This document shows, piece after piece, positions 48,879 through 57,364 of a stretch of 64,000 nt of DNA. Made by a program: the position numbers and the translations under genes. Location: contig NZ_CP150662.1 of assembly GCF_038024125.1 (NCBI RefSeq), forward strand, positions 1,691,501-1,755,500. Reading direction: 5' to 3'. How positions within the stretch are numbered: position 1 is the first letter of the stretch; each line of letters begins with the position of its first letter. Source of the DNA: Polaribacter gangjinensis. GTDB lineage: Bacteria; Bacteroidota; Bacteroidia; Flavobacteriales; Flavobacteriaceae. Under the pieces are notes generated by a model. That model saw only the letters and a program-made list of their open reading frames with translations, was not told the origin of the DNA and did no database searches.

Positions 48879-51800
48879 TTACATTTTTTCAATTACTATT
48901 TTACTCTTAATATTATCAAATTCAATGACAATTCCTTCTTTTAATTCATCAACAAAAACCAACTCTTTTGTCAATGTTTCACTCATAATGTAGGTTTTAT
49001 TTTCTGAAATTGCATTTTGCAAGTTTTCAAAATTTAAAACGGTTAATTTTATTTTGTCTGTTACTTCTAAACCTGAGTCTTTTCGCGCATTTTGAATTCT
49101 ATTTACCAATTCTCTAGCAACGCCTTCTTTGCGTAAATCTTCCGTAATTGTAACATCTAACGCAACTGTAAATGAACCTTCGTTTGCAACCAACCAACCT
49201 TCAATATCTTTGGATGAAATTTCTACATCTTCAAGACCTAAATTTATATTTTTTCCATCAATATTGATAGAAATAGTTCCCAATTTTTCGATATTGTTAA
49301 TATCTTCTTTCGTGAAATTTTGTACTGCGTTCGCTATCAAGCGCATATCTTTTCCAAATTTTGGTCCTAAGGTTTTAAAATTGAGTTTTATTTGCTTGAT
49401 CAACATGTCTGAAGCATCTTCAAGAATTTCAATTTCTTTGATATTTACTTCATGTTTTATCAAATTTGATACTGCTAAAATGGCTTCCTTTTGTTGAAAA
49501 CTATCAACCGGAATCATGATTTTTTGCAATGGTTGACGCACTTTTATCTTTTCTTTAGCGCGTAATGAAAGTACTAAGGATGATATTTTTTGTGCACTTT
49601 CCATCTTTTCTTCTAAACTTTTATCAACAAAAGCAGCATCAAAAATTGGAAAATCGGCCAAATGAACACTTTCAGAACCTTCCTTTTTGGTAACAGAATT
49701 CAAATCTTGATACAATTTATCCATGAAAAATGGCGCAATTGGCGCTCCTAATTTTGCAATGGTAATCATACAAGTGTACAATGTTTGGTAAGCAGAAATT
49801 TTATCTGTTTGATAATCGCCTTTCCAAAAACGTCTTCTGCTTAAACGCACATACCAATTGCTTAGATATTCTTGCGTAAAATCGGAAATAGCTCTTGCTG
49901 CTCTTGTTGGTTCATAATCAGCATAAAATTTATCTACATTCTGAATCAACGTGTGCAATTCTGATAAAATCCATCTGTCTAATTCTGGACGATTTTCTAA
50001 TGGAATTTCATCCTCTTTGTAAGTAAATCCATCAATATTTGTATACAATGCAAAGAACGAATACGTGTTGTATAATGTACCAAAAAACTTACGTTTTACT
50101 TCTTCAATGCCTTCTAAATCAAATTTTAAATTGTCCCAAGGATTTGCATTTGCAATCATATACCAACGTGTAGCATCTGCACCAAAATCTGCTAAAGTGG
50201 AAAATGGATCTATTGCATTTCCTAGACGTTTAGACATTTTTTGCCCGTTTTTATCTAAAACCAAGCCATTTGATACTACATTTTTATACGCAACAGAGTC
50301 AAAAACCATGGTTGCAATGGCGTGTAATGTATAAAACCAACCACGAGTTTGGTCTACACCTTCTGCAATAAAATCGGCCGGAAATGATTTGTTTTCATCA
50401 ATCAAATCTTTGTTTTCAAAAGGATAATGCCATTGTGCGTAAGGCATTGCACCAGAATCAAACCAAACATCAATCAAATCACTTTCGCGTTTCATAGGTT
50501 TTCCTGATGATGAAACTAAGATAATTTTATCGACAATATTTTTGTGCAAATCTATCTTTGCATAATTTTCATCAGCGTTGTTTCCGATTTCAAAATCTTC
50601 AAAAATGTCTTTTGCTAAAAAACCTGCTTTTACAGCTTTAGTCATTTCATTTTTTAGTTCTTCAACAGAACCAATACAAATTTCTTCTTTGCCATCGTCA
50701 GTTCGCCAAATTGGCAACGGAATTCCCCAGTAACGTGAACGCGATAAGTTCCAATCATTGGCATTTGCCAACCAATTTCCAAAACGACCTGTTCCTGTTG
50801 ATTCAGGTTTCCAATTGATGGTTTTGTTTAAATCGTGCATTTTGTCTTTGACATCCGTAACTTTTATAAACCAAGAATCTAATGGATAATATAAAATTGG
50901 TTTGTCTGTTCGCCAACAATTTGGATAACTATGCTTGTATTTTTCTACTTTAAATGCTTTGTTTTCAATTTTTAGTTTGATGGCAATTTCAACATCTACA
51001 GATTTTTCAGGAGCTTCGCCTTCACTGTAATATTCATTTTTGACATATTTCCCAGCAAAATCAGTCACTTCTGGTCTGAATTTTCCTTGCAAATCAACCA
51101 AAGGAACCAAATTACCATTTTCGTCTTTCACCAACATTGGCGGAACTTCTGGAACTGCTTGTTTGGCAACAAAAGCATCATCTGCACCAAAAGTTGGAGC
51201 TGTATGTACAATTCCTGTTCCATCTTCTGTGGTTACAAAATCACCCGAAATAACTCTAAAAGCATTTTCTGGATTGTCATTTGGCAAAACATAATCAAGT
51301 AATTGTTCGTATTTAATACCTACTAAGTCTTTTCCAACAAATTCTTTTACGATAAAAAATGGAATTACTTTATCTCCAGAATTGTACGTTTTTAGCGCAT
51401 CAGAAGTTGCTACTTGAATGTTATTTTTTCCTGCAAATTGTTTTGAAACTAGGTTTTTAGCCAATATAACTTTTATAGGTTCAAAAGTATATTGATTGAA
51501 TGTTTCCACTAAAACATATTCAATTTTTGGACCTACAGTCAAAGCTGTGTTTGAAGGCAATGTCCAAGGAGTTGTTGTCCAAGCTAAAAAATAAATAGTG
51601 CCTTCATTTTGTAAAAAACCGGGCAATGTTTCATTGATTGCTTTGAATTGTGCAACAACAGTGGTGTCAGTTACATCTTGATAGGTTCCTGGTTGATTGA
51701 GCTCGTGCGAACTTAAACCAGTTCCTGCTTTTGGTGAATAAGGCTGAATGGTGTATCCTTTATATAATAATTTTTTAGTGTAAATCTGTTTTAACAACCA

Positions 51801-52286
51801 CCAAACAGACTCCATATATTTTGGTTCATAGGTAACATATGGATGTTCCATATCAACCCAATAACCCATTTTTTGAGTTAAATCGTTCCAAATATCGGTA
51901 TAACGCATTACCGCTTTTCTACAAGCTGCGTTGTAATCTTCTACTGAAATTGTTTTGCCAATATCTTCTTTTGTAATGCCTAATTCTTTCTCAACGCCTA
52001 ATTCTATTGGCAATCCATGCGTGTCCCATCCAGCTTTTCTTTTTACTTGAAAACCTTTCATGGTTTTGTATCTTGGAAAAATATCTTTGATGGCTCTTGC
52101 TAAAACGTGGTGAACTCCAGGCAAACCATTTGCAGATGGTGGTCCTTCAAAAAACACAAAAGGCGTGTTGCCTTCTCTGGTAGAAATACTTTTTTCAAAA
52201 ATAGAATGTTTGTTCCAATACTCCAGAATTTCTTCTGCAACTTTTGGCAAGTCAAGTGCTTTATATTCAGGAAATTTCGCGCTCAT
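48879..52286 (-). CDS. ileS: Isoleucyl-tRNA synthetase
   Basis: This class Ia enzyme charges tRNA-Ile and edits valine. The 1135 residues include the HIGH-type motif as GVHHVLARAIKDIFPRYK (about 57-74), the CP1 editing domain (TTTPWTLPSNTALTVGPKIE, DGTGIVHTAPTFGADD), the WFYTLHAIAT region, KMSKRLGNAIDP for KMSKS, and the anticodon-binding domain. Length, the HH/KMSKR variants and absence of a C-terminal zinc-finger pair indicate the eukaryote-like class 2 IleRS, a class known for low mupirocin sensitivity. It is co-transcribed with the DksA-like gene. Confidence 0.96.
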   Translation of the reverse strand: MSAKFPEYKALDLPKVAEEILEYWNKHSIFEKSISTREGNTPFVFFEGPPSANGLPGVHHVLARAIKDIFPRYKTMKGFQVKRKAGWDTHGLPIELGVEKELGITKEDIGKTISVEDYNAACRKAVMRYTDIWNDLTQKMGYWVDMEHPYVTYEPKYMESVWWLLKQIYTKKLLYKGYTIQPYSPKAGTGLSSHELNQPGTYQDVTDTTVVAQFKAINETLPGFLQNEGTIYFLAWTTTPWTLPSNTALTVGPKIEYVLVETFNQYTFEPIKVILAKNLVSKQFAGKNNIQVATSDALKTYNSGDKVIPFFIVKEFVGKDLVGIKYEQLLDYVLPNDNPENAFRVISGDFVTTEDGTGIVHTAPTFGADDAFVAKQAVPEVPPMLVKDENGNLVPLVDLQGKFRPEVTDFAGKYVKNEYYSEGEAPEKSVDVEIAIKLKIENKAFKVEKYKHSYPNCWRTDKPILYYPLDSWFIKVTDVKDKMHDLNKTINWKPESTGTGRFGNWLANANDWNLSRSRYWGIPLPIWRTDDGKEEICIGSVEELKNEMTKAVKAGFLAKDIFEDFEIGNNADENYAKIDLHKNIVDKIILVSSSGKPMKRESDLIDVWFDSGAMPYAQWHYPFENKDLIDENKSFPADFIAEGVDQTRGWFYTLHAIATMVFDSVAYKNVVSNGLVLDKNGQKMSKRLGNAIDPFSTLADFGADATRWYMIANANPWDNLKFDLEGIEEVKRKFFGTLYNTYSFFALYTNIDGFTYKEDEIPLENRPELDRWILSELHTLIQNVDKFYADYEPTRAARAISDFTQEYLSNWYVRLSRRRFWKGDYQTDKISAYQTLYTCMITIAKLGAPIAPFFMDKLYQDLNSVTKKEGSESVHLADFPIFDAAFVDKSLEEKMESAQKISSLVLSLRAKEKIKVRQPLQKIMIPVDSFQQKEAILAVSNLIKHEVNIKEIEILEDASDMLIKQIKLNFKTLGPKFGKDMRLIANAVQNFTKEDINNIEKLGTISINIDGKNINLGLEDVEISSKDIEGWLVANEGSFTVALDVTITEDLRKEGVARELVNRIQNARKDSGLEVTDKIKLTVLNFENLQNAISENKTYIMSETLTKELVFVDELKEGIVIEFDNIKSKIVIEKM

Positions 52287-52363
52287 GATATCTCTTTTCT
52301 TTTAAGGTTGCGAAATTAAGGAAATTCTATAAAATGAAAGGCTTTAAGTGTAAAAAACGTCTT

Positions 52364-53113
52364 TTAAAACCCTCTTTCTCTCTTTATTTTTTCGTAAGCA
52401 GCCTGAATGCTTTGAAATTTTTCTTGAGCGCCTTTTAAATGCTCTTCACCTAAATCTTGTAATTTGTCTGGATGATGTTTTTTTGCTAAAGCTCTATATG
52501 CTTTTTTTACTTCATCATCAGTGGCTGTTTTTTCGATTTCTAAAATTTTATAAGAATTCCCAGATTCATCATAAAACATCGCTTTAATTGACTCAAAATC
52601 AAGTTGATTGATGTATAAATATCCCGCAATTTTTCGAATTTCGTCAATTTCTTTTTCGGTAACAAATTCATCAGCTTTGGCAATTCCGAATAAAAAATGA
52701 ATCAATTGCAAACGAGATGCATGTGGCATGTGTTGGCGAATTTGAAAACAAACCTGACGTGCTGAAACATCTTTTTTGATGACTCCTTTAAACAACTTAA
52801 ATGCATGATTTGCTCGCTGTTCACCATACATTGCATAAAACTGACTTCTTACAAAATTCAGTTCTCTTTGGTCAATTTTTCCATCAGATTTAATGACGAT
52901 TGATGCCAAAACCAACAAACTAATTTCAAAATCACCTGATTGTGTATTGATTTGTTGCGCTGTATTTTGTTGATATTCTCTTTGTTCTGCAGTTAATTCA
53001 TCAGCTGTAATTCCGTCTACAAAACTCCCAATTGCAAAACCAATAGCAGCTCCAATAGGACCTCCTAAGGTAAAACCCAATCCTGCTCCTAACCATTTGG
53101 TAAAATTTCCCAT
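52364..53113 (-). CDS. TerB-like/DnaJ-domain co-chaperone (DjlA-like)
   Basis: From ATG at 53113 the protein has 249 residues. An upstream in-frame start at 53194 would put 27 residues before the glycine-rich segment MGNFTKWLGAGLGFTLGGPI, which begins DjlA-like proteins. A TerB-like helical domain (about 60-175) is followed by a C-terminal J domain (about 185-249) with SYKILEIEKTATDDEVKKAY and the essential HPD in KKHHPDKL. The J domain would stimulate DnaK. The glycine-rich segment GLGFTLGGPIGAAIGFAIGS may sit in the membrane. Confidence 0.87.
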   Translation of the reverse strand: MGNFTKWLGAGLGFTLGGPIGAAIGFAIGSFVDGITADELTAEQREYQQNTAQQINTQSGDFEISLLVLASIVIKSDGKIDQRELNFVRSQFYAMYGEQRANHAFKLFKGVIKKDVSARQVCFQIRQHMPHASRLQLIHFLFGIAKADEFVTEKEIDEIRKIAGYLYINQLDFESIKAMFYDESGNSYKILEIEKTATDDEVKKAYRALAKKHHPDKLQDLGEEHLKGAQEKFQSIQAAYEKIKRERGF

Positions 53114-53214
53114 ACTTTTTATGCACTTTTTTTGAAAGTTCAAAGAAACTAAAAATTTGAAGTATAATATCAATTTTTTTGATGTATCTATCAAAAAAGC
53201 TATTCAAAAACGAC

Positions 53215-53245
53215 TTGAATCCTTTTATTTTTATAAGTATATTTG
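53215..53245 (+). promoter_or_regulatory. Promoter of the bacilliredoxin gene
   Basis: TTG (53215-53217), 20-bp spacer, TATATTTG (53238-53245), a full Bacteroidota-type promoter 20 nt before the ATG. Confidence 0.7.
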
Positions 53246-53265
53246 CAACTCAAAAGAAATAAATT

Positions 53266-53676
53266 ATGTATCCAGAAGAATTAGTAAAACCAATGCGTGA
53301 TGAGTTGATCAACGCAGGTTTTGAAGCTTTATATACTGCAAGTGATGTTGAAAATGCTTTAGCAAAAAAAGGAACCACCTTAGTTATGGTAAATTCGGTT
53401 TGTGGTTGTGCGGCAGGCACAGCAAGACCAGGAGCAATTGCATCATTGCATGCATCTAAAACTCCCGATCATTTAACGACTGTTTTTGCAGGAGTAGAAA
53501 AAGAATCTACGCAAAAAGCGAGAGAATTTATGATTCCTTTTCCTCCATCATCACCAGCAATTGCGTTGTTTAAGGACGGAAATTTAGTACACATGTTAGA
53601 GCGTCATCATATTGAAGGGCGTTCAGCTCAAATGATAGCACAAAATTTAGCAGCTGCTTACGAAGAACACTGTTAA
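53266..53676 (+). CDS. BrxA/BrxB-family bacilliredoxin-like protein
   Basis: This 136-residue thioredoxin-fold protein has the CGC active site (C46-G-C48 in NSVCGCAAGTARPGA) of the YphP/YqiW bacilliredoxins. In Firmicutes these remove bacillithiol from protein cysteines. MYPEELVKPMRDELINAGFE and the C-terminal LERHHIEGRSAQMIAQNLAA are family features. No bacillithiol synthesis gene is in the window, so whether this host uses bacillithiol is open. It is a single-gene unit with a clear promoter and terminator. Confidence 0.9.
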   Translation: MYPEELVKPMRDELINAGFEALYTASDVENALAKKGTTLVMVNSVCGCAAGTARPGAIASLHASKTPDHLTTVFAGVEKESTQKAREFMIPFPPSSPAIALFKDGNLVHMLERHHIEGRSAQMIAQNLAAAYEEHC

Positions 53677-53688
53677 TCCTATCCTAAA

Positions 53689-53707
53689 TCCTTTCCAAAG
53701 GAAAGGA
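53689..53707. repeat. Perfect short palindrome TCCTTTCC-AAA-GGAAAGGA
   Basis: An 8-bp perfect stem with AAA loop just after the bacilliredoxin stop and before its terminator. The CCTTTCC/GGAAAGG motif resembles intergenic palindromes scattered in flavobacterial genomes; copy number cannot be judged here. Confidence 0.4.
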
Positions 53708-53710
53708 CTT

Positions 53711-53746
53711 AAAAATCCACGATTTTTTTCGTGGATTTTTTTATTT
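53711..53746 (+). terminator. Intrinsic terminator after the bacilliredoxin gene
   Basis: AAAAATCCACGA (53711-53722) pairs with TCGTGGATTTTT (53729-53740), followed by T-rich sequence. It lies 22 nt before the next gene. Confidence 0.85.
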
Positions 53747-53767
53747 TTAAAATTCAAAAAAAATTAA

Positions 53768-54427
53768 ATGGACCAGTCAAAAATTATTGAAAATACCATC
53801 GAATTTGTAAAAAACGAACTTAAAAATGCTGAAGGTGGGCATGATTGGTTTCATATTGAGCGTGTTTTTAAAAATGCTATTTTAATTTCTAAAGAAGAAT
53901 CAGTAGATATTTTTGTGGTTTCATTAGCGGCTTTATTGCATGATATTGCAGATGCAAAATTCCATAATGGTGATGAAACTATAGGTCCAAAAAAAGCAAG
54001 TGATTTTTTGAAACAACAAAAGGTAAACGTAAAAACTCGTGAGCACATAATAAACATCATCAAACATATTTCTTTTAAAAATTCTTTGGATAAAAATGCT
54101 ACAAAATTTACATCAAAAGAATTGGAAGTTGTGCAAGATGCTGACAGATTGGATGCAATTGGTGCAATCGGAATCGCACGTTGTTTTAATTATGGAGGAT
54201 TTAAAAATAGATCAATTTACAATCCTGAAATTTTACCAGAATTAAGATTAAGCAAAGAGTCTTATAAAAATTCGGATGCGCCAAGTATCAATCATTTTTA
54301 TGAGAAATTATTGCTTTTAAAAGACCAAATGAATACCTCAACTGGCAAAAAAATTGCTGCAGAAAGACATCGTTTTATGGAACTGTATTTAGAACAGTTT
54401 TATAACGAATGGAATGGAAAGTTGTAA
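53768..54427 (+). CDS. HD-domain phosphohydrolase (YedJ-like)
   Basis: This 219-residue cytosolic metal-dependent phosphohydrolase has the HD metal-site motifs in order: GGHDWFHIERVFKNA (about 22-36), LLHDIADAKFH (about 58-68, the HD pair), an NIIKHISF His-rich stretch (about 97-104) and VVQDADRLDAIGAIGIARCF (about 121-140). Length and motifs match the YedJ/YpgQ group, some of which act on nucleotides. No partner is visible. It starts soon after a terminator with no clear TAnnTTTG, so its promoter is unclear. Confidence 0.9.
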   Translation: MDQSKIIENTIEFVKNELKNAEGGHDWFHIERVFKNAILISKEESVDIFVVSLAALLHDIADAKFHNGDETIGPKKASDFLKQQKVNVKTREHIINIIKHISFKNSLDKNATKFTSKELEVVQDADRLDAIGAIGIARCFNYGGFKNRSIYNPEILPELRLSKESYKNSDAPSINHFYEKLLLLKDQMNTSTGKKIAAERHRFMELYLEQFYNEWNGKL

Positions 54428-54430
54428 AAA

Positions 54431-54604
54431 TTAACTTGCTTTTGCGACTTCTAAAGCTGTAATTTTATATTCTAAAATGGCTAATTCTTGACCATTTTCA
54501 ATAATTTCATCCACAGTTAAGCTGTTGCTACTGTTAATGTGATCGAGTATTTTTTTACTTTTAAAAGTATAATACTCAATGGCTTTGTCTATTTTAGTTG
54601 CCAT
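54431..54604 (-). CDS. 57-residue helical protein of unknown function
   Basis: A frame from ATG at 54604 to TAA at 54431 encodes 57 residues, MATKIDKAIEYYTFKSKKIL and on through SLTVDEIIENGQELAILEYK to the end. It is charged, mostly helical, and without signal or membrane segment. It lies 7 nt after the AraC-type regulator gene on the same strand, so co-expression is likely. Its stop is 3 nt from that of the convergent HD hydrolase. I do not recognise a family. The coding call rests on the clean frame, the tight spacing and protein-like composition. Confidence 0.65.
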   Translation of the reverse strand: MATKIDKAIEYYTFKSKKILDHINSSNSLTVDEIIENGQELAILEYKITALEVAKAS

Positions 54605-54611
54605 AATTAAT

Positions 54612-55484
54612 TTATTGAATTAAATTTTTCATATCACTTCTGTATTTTGAAGCGCTTTTCCCTGTAATTGAATTGAATAATTTGTTGAAATGCGAAAAGT
54701 TATTGAAACCACATTCAAAACAAATGTCGGAAATGCTCATCGTACTTTCTGCTAACAATTTTGTGGCATGTACAACTCTGTATTCATTTACCAATTTTGT
54801 GAACGTTTTTCCGGTTGATTTTTTAAAATACCTACAAAACGCAGGAACAGTCATACTTACAAGTGCTGCAATTTCATCTAAACTGATGTGTTCTTGAAAA
54901 TGTTCGTTGATGTGTTTGTAAATAATTTCGATTTTATTACTGTCTTGAGGAATGGTTTCAAAAGCAAATCCATTGGCATTCAACAATGTATAATCATCAG
55001 TAGTGGCTAAATCTTTTAAAATGTCTAAAAAAGCGATGATTCTTTCAGCACCTTCAATATCCACCAATTTTTCAATTTTTGCTCCAATTCGCTGTTTGAT
55101 ATCAATATTGAATCGAACACCTTTTTTGGCACGTTCAAAAAGCGCTTCAATTGGCAACATTTCAGGAATTTTAAAAAAATGTTCTCCTAAAAAATCGGGT
55201 TTAAATTGAATTAACGTTTCTGATCCATTTGTTGTCAAACGATCAATATAACCAACATGAGGCAAATTTGAGCCAATTAAAACCAATTGACTATTGTTAA
55301 AATAGCTGATGTGATTGCCAATATGCCTTTTTCCTCGTCCTTTGTTTACATAAACCAATTCTATTTCTGGATGAAAATGCCAAAAGGGAGTATTGGTTTT
55401 TAAAAACTCAACATGTTTCTTAACCAATAAAGAACTACCAAAATTGGGTGTAATCTTTTCTAATGTTGGTTTAATCTGTTTCAT
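54612..55484 (-). CDS. AraC-family transcriptional regulator
   Basis: The 290-residue regulator has a cupin-like sensor domain (about 30-115: PFWHFHPEIELVYVNKGRGK, GSNLPHVGYI) and a C-terminal pair of helix-turn-helices (about 185-288: ISLDEIAALVSMTVPAFCRY, SISDICFECGFNNFSHFNKL). The cupin histidines (HFHPE, PH) look able to bind a sugar or metal. It is divergent from two small genes encoding a membrane microprotein and a secreted protein, which are possible targets. A 270-nt region separates them. Confidence 0.92.
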   Translation of the reverse strand: MKQIKPTLEKITPNFGSSLLVKKHVEFLKTNTPFWHFHPEIELVYVNKGRGKRHIGNHISYFNNSQLVLIGSNLPHVGYIDRLTTNGSETLIQFKPDFLGEHFFKIPEMLPIEALFERAKKGVRFNIDIKQRIGAKIEKLVDIEGAERIIAFLDILKDLATTDDYTLLNANGFAFETIPQDSNKIEIIYKHINEHFQEHISLDEIAALVSMTVPAFCRYFKKSTGKTFTKLVNEYRVVHATKLLAESTMSISDICFECGFNNFSHFNKLFNSITGKSASKYRSDMKNLIQ

Positions 55485-55583
55485 ATGTTGTGTTAAAGGG
55501 TAATTTTTCTATCATTTGCATATCATAAACTATTTGTTTTAGTTTAAAACCAATTTATGAGTATGCTCATTTCTAATTGGTTA

Positions 55584-55591
55584 CAAAATTA
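55584..55591 (-). promoter_or_regulatory. Promoter -7 element (TAATTTTG) for the AraC-type regulator
   Basis: On the minus strand TAATTTTG fits TAnnTTTG and lies 100 nt before the start at 55484. Otherwise 55485-55732 shows no gene or strong hairpin. Confidence 0.4.
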
Positions 55592-55732
55592 CGACACAAT
55601 CAAAGGATATTCTATATAAAATTATCTTTTATGTGTTCTATATTAACTTTAATAGATTTTAACAAAACATTTAGAGTTAAAATAGGATATAAATATACCA
55701 ATTTTGTTGTTATTAAAACTACAGTTGCACCA

Positions 55733-55740
55733 TAACTTTG
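55733..55740 (+). promoter_or_regulatory. Promoter -7 element (TAACTTTG) for the membrane microprotein
   Basis: TAACTTTG fits TAnnTTTG and is 14 nt before the ATG at 55755. The same octamer serves the UspA gene at 60258. Confidence 0.6.
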
Positions 55741-55754
55741 CACAAAAATAATTT

Positions 55755-55877
55755 ATGGTAAACAGTGATAGTATTTTATTTATCTCAGTAATCGCCATTT
55801 TTATTACAATGTACATTTTCCAAATTGTGGTATTAGGCATTATATTGAAGAAAAACGGAGGAAAAACAATTCAGTAA
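55755..55877 (+). CDS. 40-residue single-span membrane microprotein
   Basis: The frame from ATG at 55755 to TAA encodes 40 residues. A short polar N-terminus (MVNSDS) is followed by one strong membrane span (about 7-31, ILFISVIAIFITMYIFQIVV then LGIIL) and a basic tail KKNGGKTIQ, which suggests an N-out/C-in orientation. It has an exact -7 element 14 nt upstream and is followed 20 nt later by the secreted protein gene. I know no family for it. Good promoter spacing and clear membrane-protein composition support it as real. Confidence 0.65.
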   Translation: MVNSDSILFISVIAIFITMYIFQIVVLGIILKKNGGKTIQ

Positions 55878-55897
55878 CCCCCAAAAAAAGTAAAAAA

Positions 55898-56473
55898 ATG
55901 AAAAAACAAATTATAACGATAGCTTTATTAATCAGTTCATTAGTAAGCTTTTCAAACACAGAAATTAAAAATAATTATACAGACAATAACAAAAAAGTAA
56001 CTGTAGAATTTAAAAACGTAAAAAAAGGACACTCATTGACCATTAAAGATGAAAACGGAACTAAATTATATTCAGAAACCATATCAGAAAATGGAAATTT
56101 GTCTAAAATTTTAGATGTAACATCTTTAGATGAAGGAAATTATGTAATTGAGATGGACAAAGATTATGAAATTGTCATCAAAAGATTTCAGGTTTCTCCA
56201 AATCAAGTGATTTTATTATCTAATGAAGAGAAAGTGATTTTTAAACCAGTGATTAGAAACCAAGAAAATATTGTTATGGTTTCGAAAATTGAATTTGATC
56301 AAGAACCTACTCAAATTGTTATCTATTTTGAAAATGAGGTGATTTTCTCAGAAACAATTAAAAACGAAACACTTTTAAACAGAGTGTATAAGTTAGATGC
56401 AGAAAAAAAAGGGTCTTATAAAGTTTTTGTTTATAATCAAGATAGAAAATACAGTAATACCTTTAAAATATAA
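55898..56473 (+). CDS. Secreted protein with two related beta-sandwich-like repeats
   Basis: The 191-residue protein has a signal peptide (MKKQIITIALLISSLVSFSN). Two related segments follow. The first is about 33-97: VTVEFKNVKKGHSLTIKDEN, LYSETISENGNLSKILDVTS, GNYVIEM. The second is about 128-191: KIEFDQEPTQIVIYFENEVI, SETIKNETLLNRVYKLDAEK, GSYKVFVYN. They look like the DUF3244 or type IX secretion C-terminal kind of immunoglobulin-like fold, but it is not a cargo with a large N-terminal domain. Function is unknown. It pairs with the membrane microprotein upstream and the divergent AraC-type regulator. Confidence 0.72.
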   Translation: MKKQIITIALLISSLVSFSNTEIKNNYTDNNKKVTVEFKNVKKGHSLTIKDENGTKLYSETISENGNLSKILDVTSLDEGNYVIEMDKDYEIVIKRFQVSPNQVILLSNEEKVIFKPVIRNQENIVMVSKIEFDQEPTQIVIYFENEVIFSETIKNETLLNRVYKLDAEKKGSYKVFVYNQDRKYSNTFKI

Positions 56474-56516
56474 AGATTTCATAGATTAGATTAGTTAAGT
56501 AGATTGTAGATTTGAT

Positions 56517-56547
56517 TAAAAGCGGGTGTGATTAGCCCGCTTTTTTT
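56517..56547 (+). terminator. Intrinsic terminator after the secreted repeat protein
   Basis: AGCGGG / CCCGCT stem (56521-56526 with 56536-56541), extended by A/T pairs, followed by a seven-T run. It lies between convergent genes. Confidence 0.82.
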
Positions 56548-56558
56548 CGTTATAAAGA

Positions 56559-57344
56559 TTACTTAAATCCTGGGAAATTAGGTTTTCTTTTTTCTAAAAA
56601 AGCTGTTGTTCCTTCAACAAAATCTGGAGTTCCAAAACAATTTCCAAAAGCTTCTATTTCAACTTCAAAACCATTTTTGTCTACATCAAAATTGGCATTT
56701 ACAGCTTTGATGGCAGCAGCAATTGCCAAAGGTGAATTTCTGATGATTTTTTCAGCAATTTTTTGAGTGAAACTCAATAATTCTTCTTGAGAAGTTACAT
56801 GATTTACCAATCCTAAAGCCTTGGCTTCTTCTGCTGAAATCATTCCTGCAGTCATAATTAACTCCATTGCTTTTCCCTTTCCTACTAATTGTGGCAAGCG
56901 TTGTGTGCCTCCATAACCTGGAATTACTCCTAAAGAAACTTCTGGCAAACCCATTTTTGCATTGTCTGAAACAATCCTAAAATGGCAAGCCATTGCCAGC
57001 TCTAAACCACCACCCAAAGCAAAGCCATTTACAGCTGCAATGACAGGTTTTGTAAGGTTTTCAATAAAATTAAATACTATTTCTTGTCCTTTTCTGGCTA
57101 AATTATGACCTTCATTTGCCGAAAAATTCGCAAATTCAGCAATATCTGCACCTGCAACAAAAGCTTTTTCTCCACTTCCTGTGATAATTATTACTTGGAT
57201 ATTACTGTCAATTTCAAGAGTTTTTAAAGCAGTATGCAACTCTTGAAGAGTAGTTTTGTTTAAAGCATTTAATTTTTGAGGTCTATTGATGGTTATTGTT
57301 GCAATTGCCTCTTTTTTATCAATTAAAATGGTTTCAAAATTCAT
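56559..57344 (-). CDS. Enoyl-CoA hydratase/isomerase (crotonase) family protein
   Basis: This 261-residue cytosolic enzyme of the crotonase family probably hydrates enoyl-CoA in fatty-acid or amino-acid breakdown. The oxyanion-hole motifs are GEKAFVAGADIAEFA (about 57-71) and NGFALGGGLELAMACHFRIV (about 104-123), with a catalytic Glu in GLELAMA and another in LPEVSLGVIPGYGGTQRLPQ (about 133-152). Both glutamates of true hydratases are present, so hydratase fits better than isomerase. It lies 20 nt after the NtrY-like kinase gene, with no obvious functional link. Confidence 0.9.
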   Translation of the reverse strand: MNFETILIDKKEAIATITINRPQKLNALNKTTLQELHTALKTLEIDSNIQVIIITGSGEKAFVAGADIAEFANFSANEGHNLARKGQEIVFNFIENLTKPVIAAVNGFALGGGLELAMACHFRIVSDNAKMGLPEVSLGVIPGYGGTQRLPQLVGKGKAMELIMTAGMISAEEAKALGLVNHVTSQEELLSFTQKIAEKIIRNSPLAIAAAIKAVNANFDVDKNGFEVEIEAFGNCFGTPDFVEGTTAFLEKRKPNFPGFK

Positions 57345-57364
57345 AATATTGCTGTTTAAAATTC

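Noticed and set aside
55649..55840. 63-residue minus-strand frame antisense to the membrane microprotein
   Set aside because: No promoter or protein-like pattern; it spans an intergenic region and the opposite strand of a better-supported small gene.
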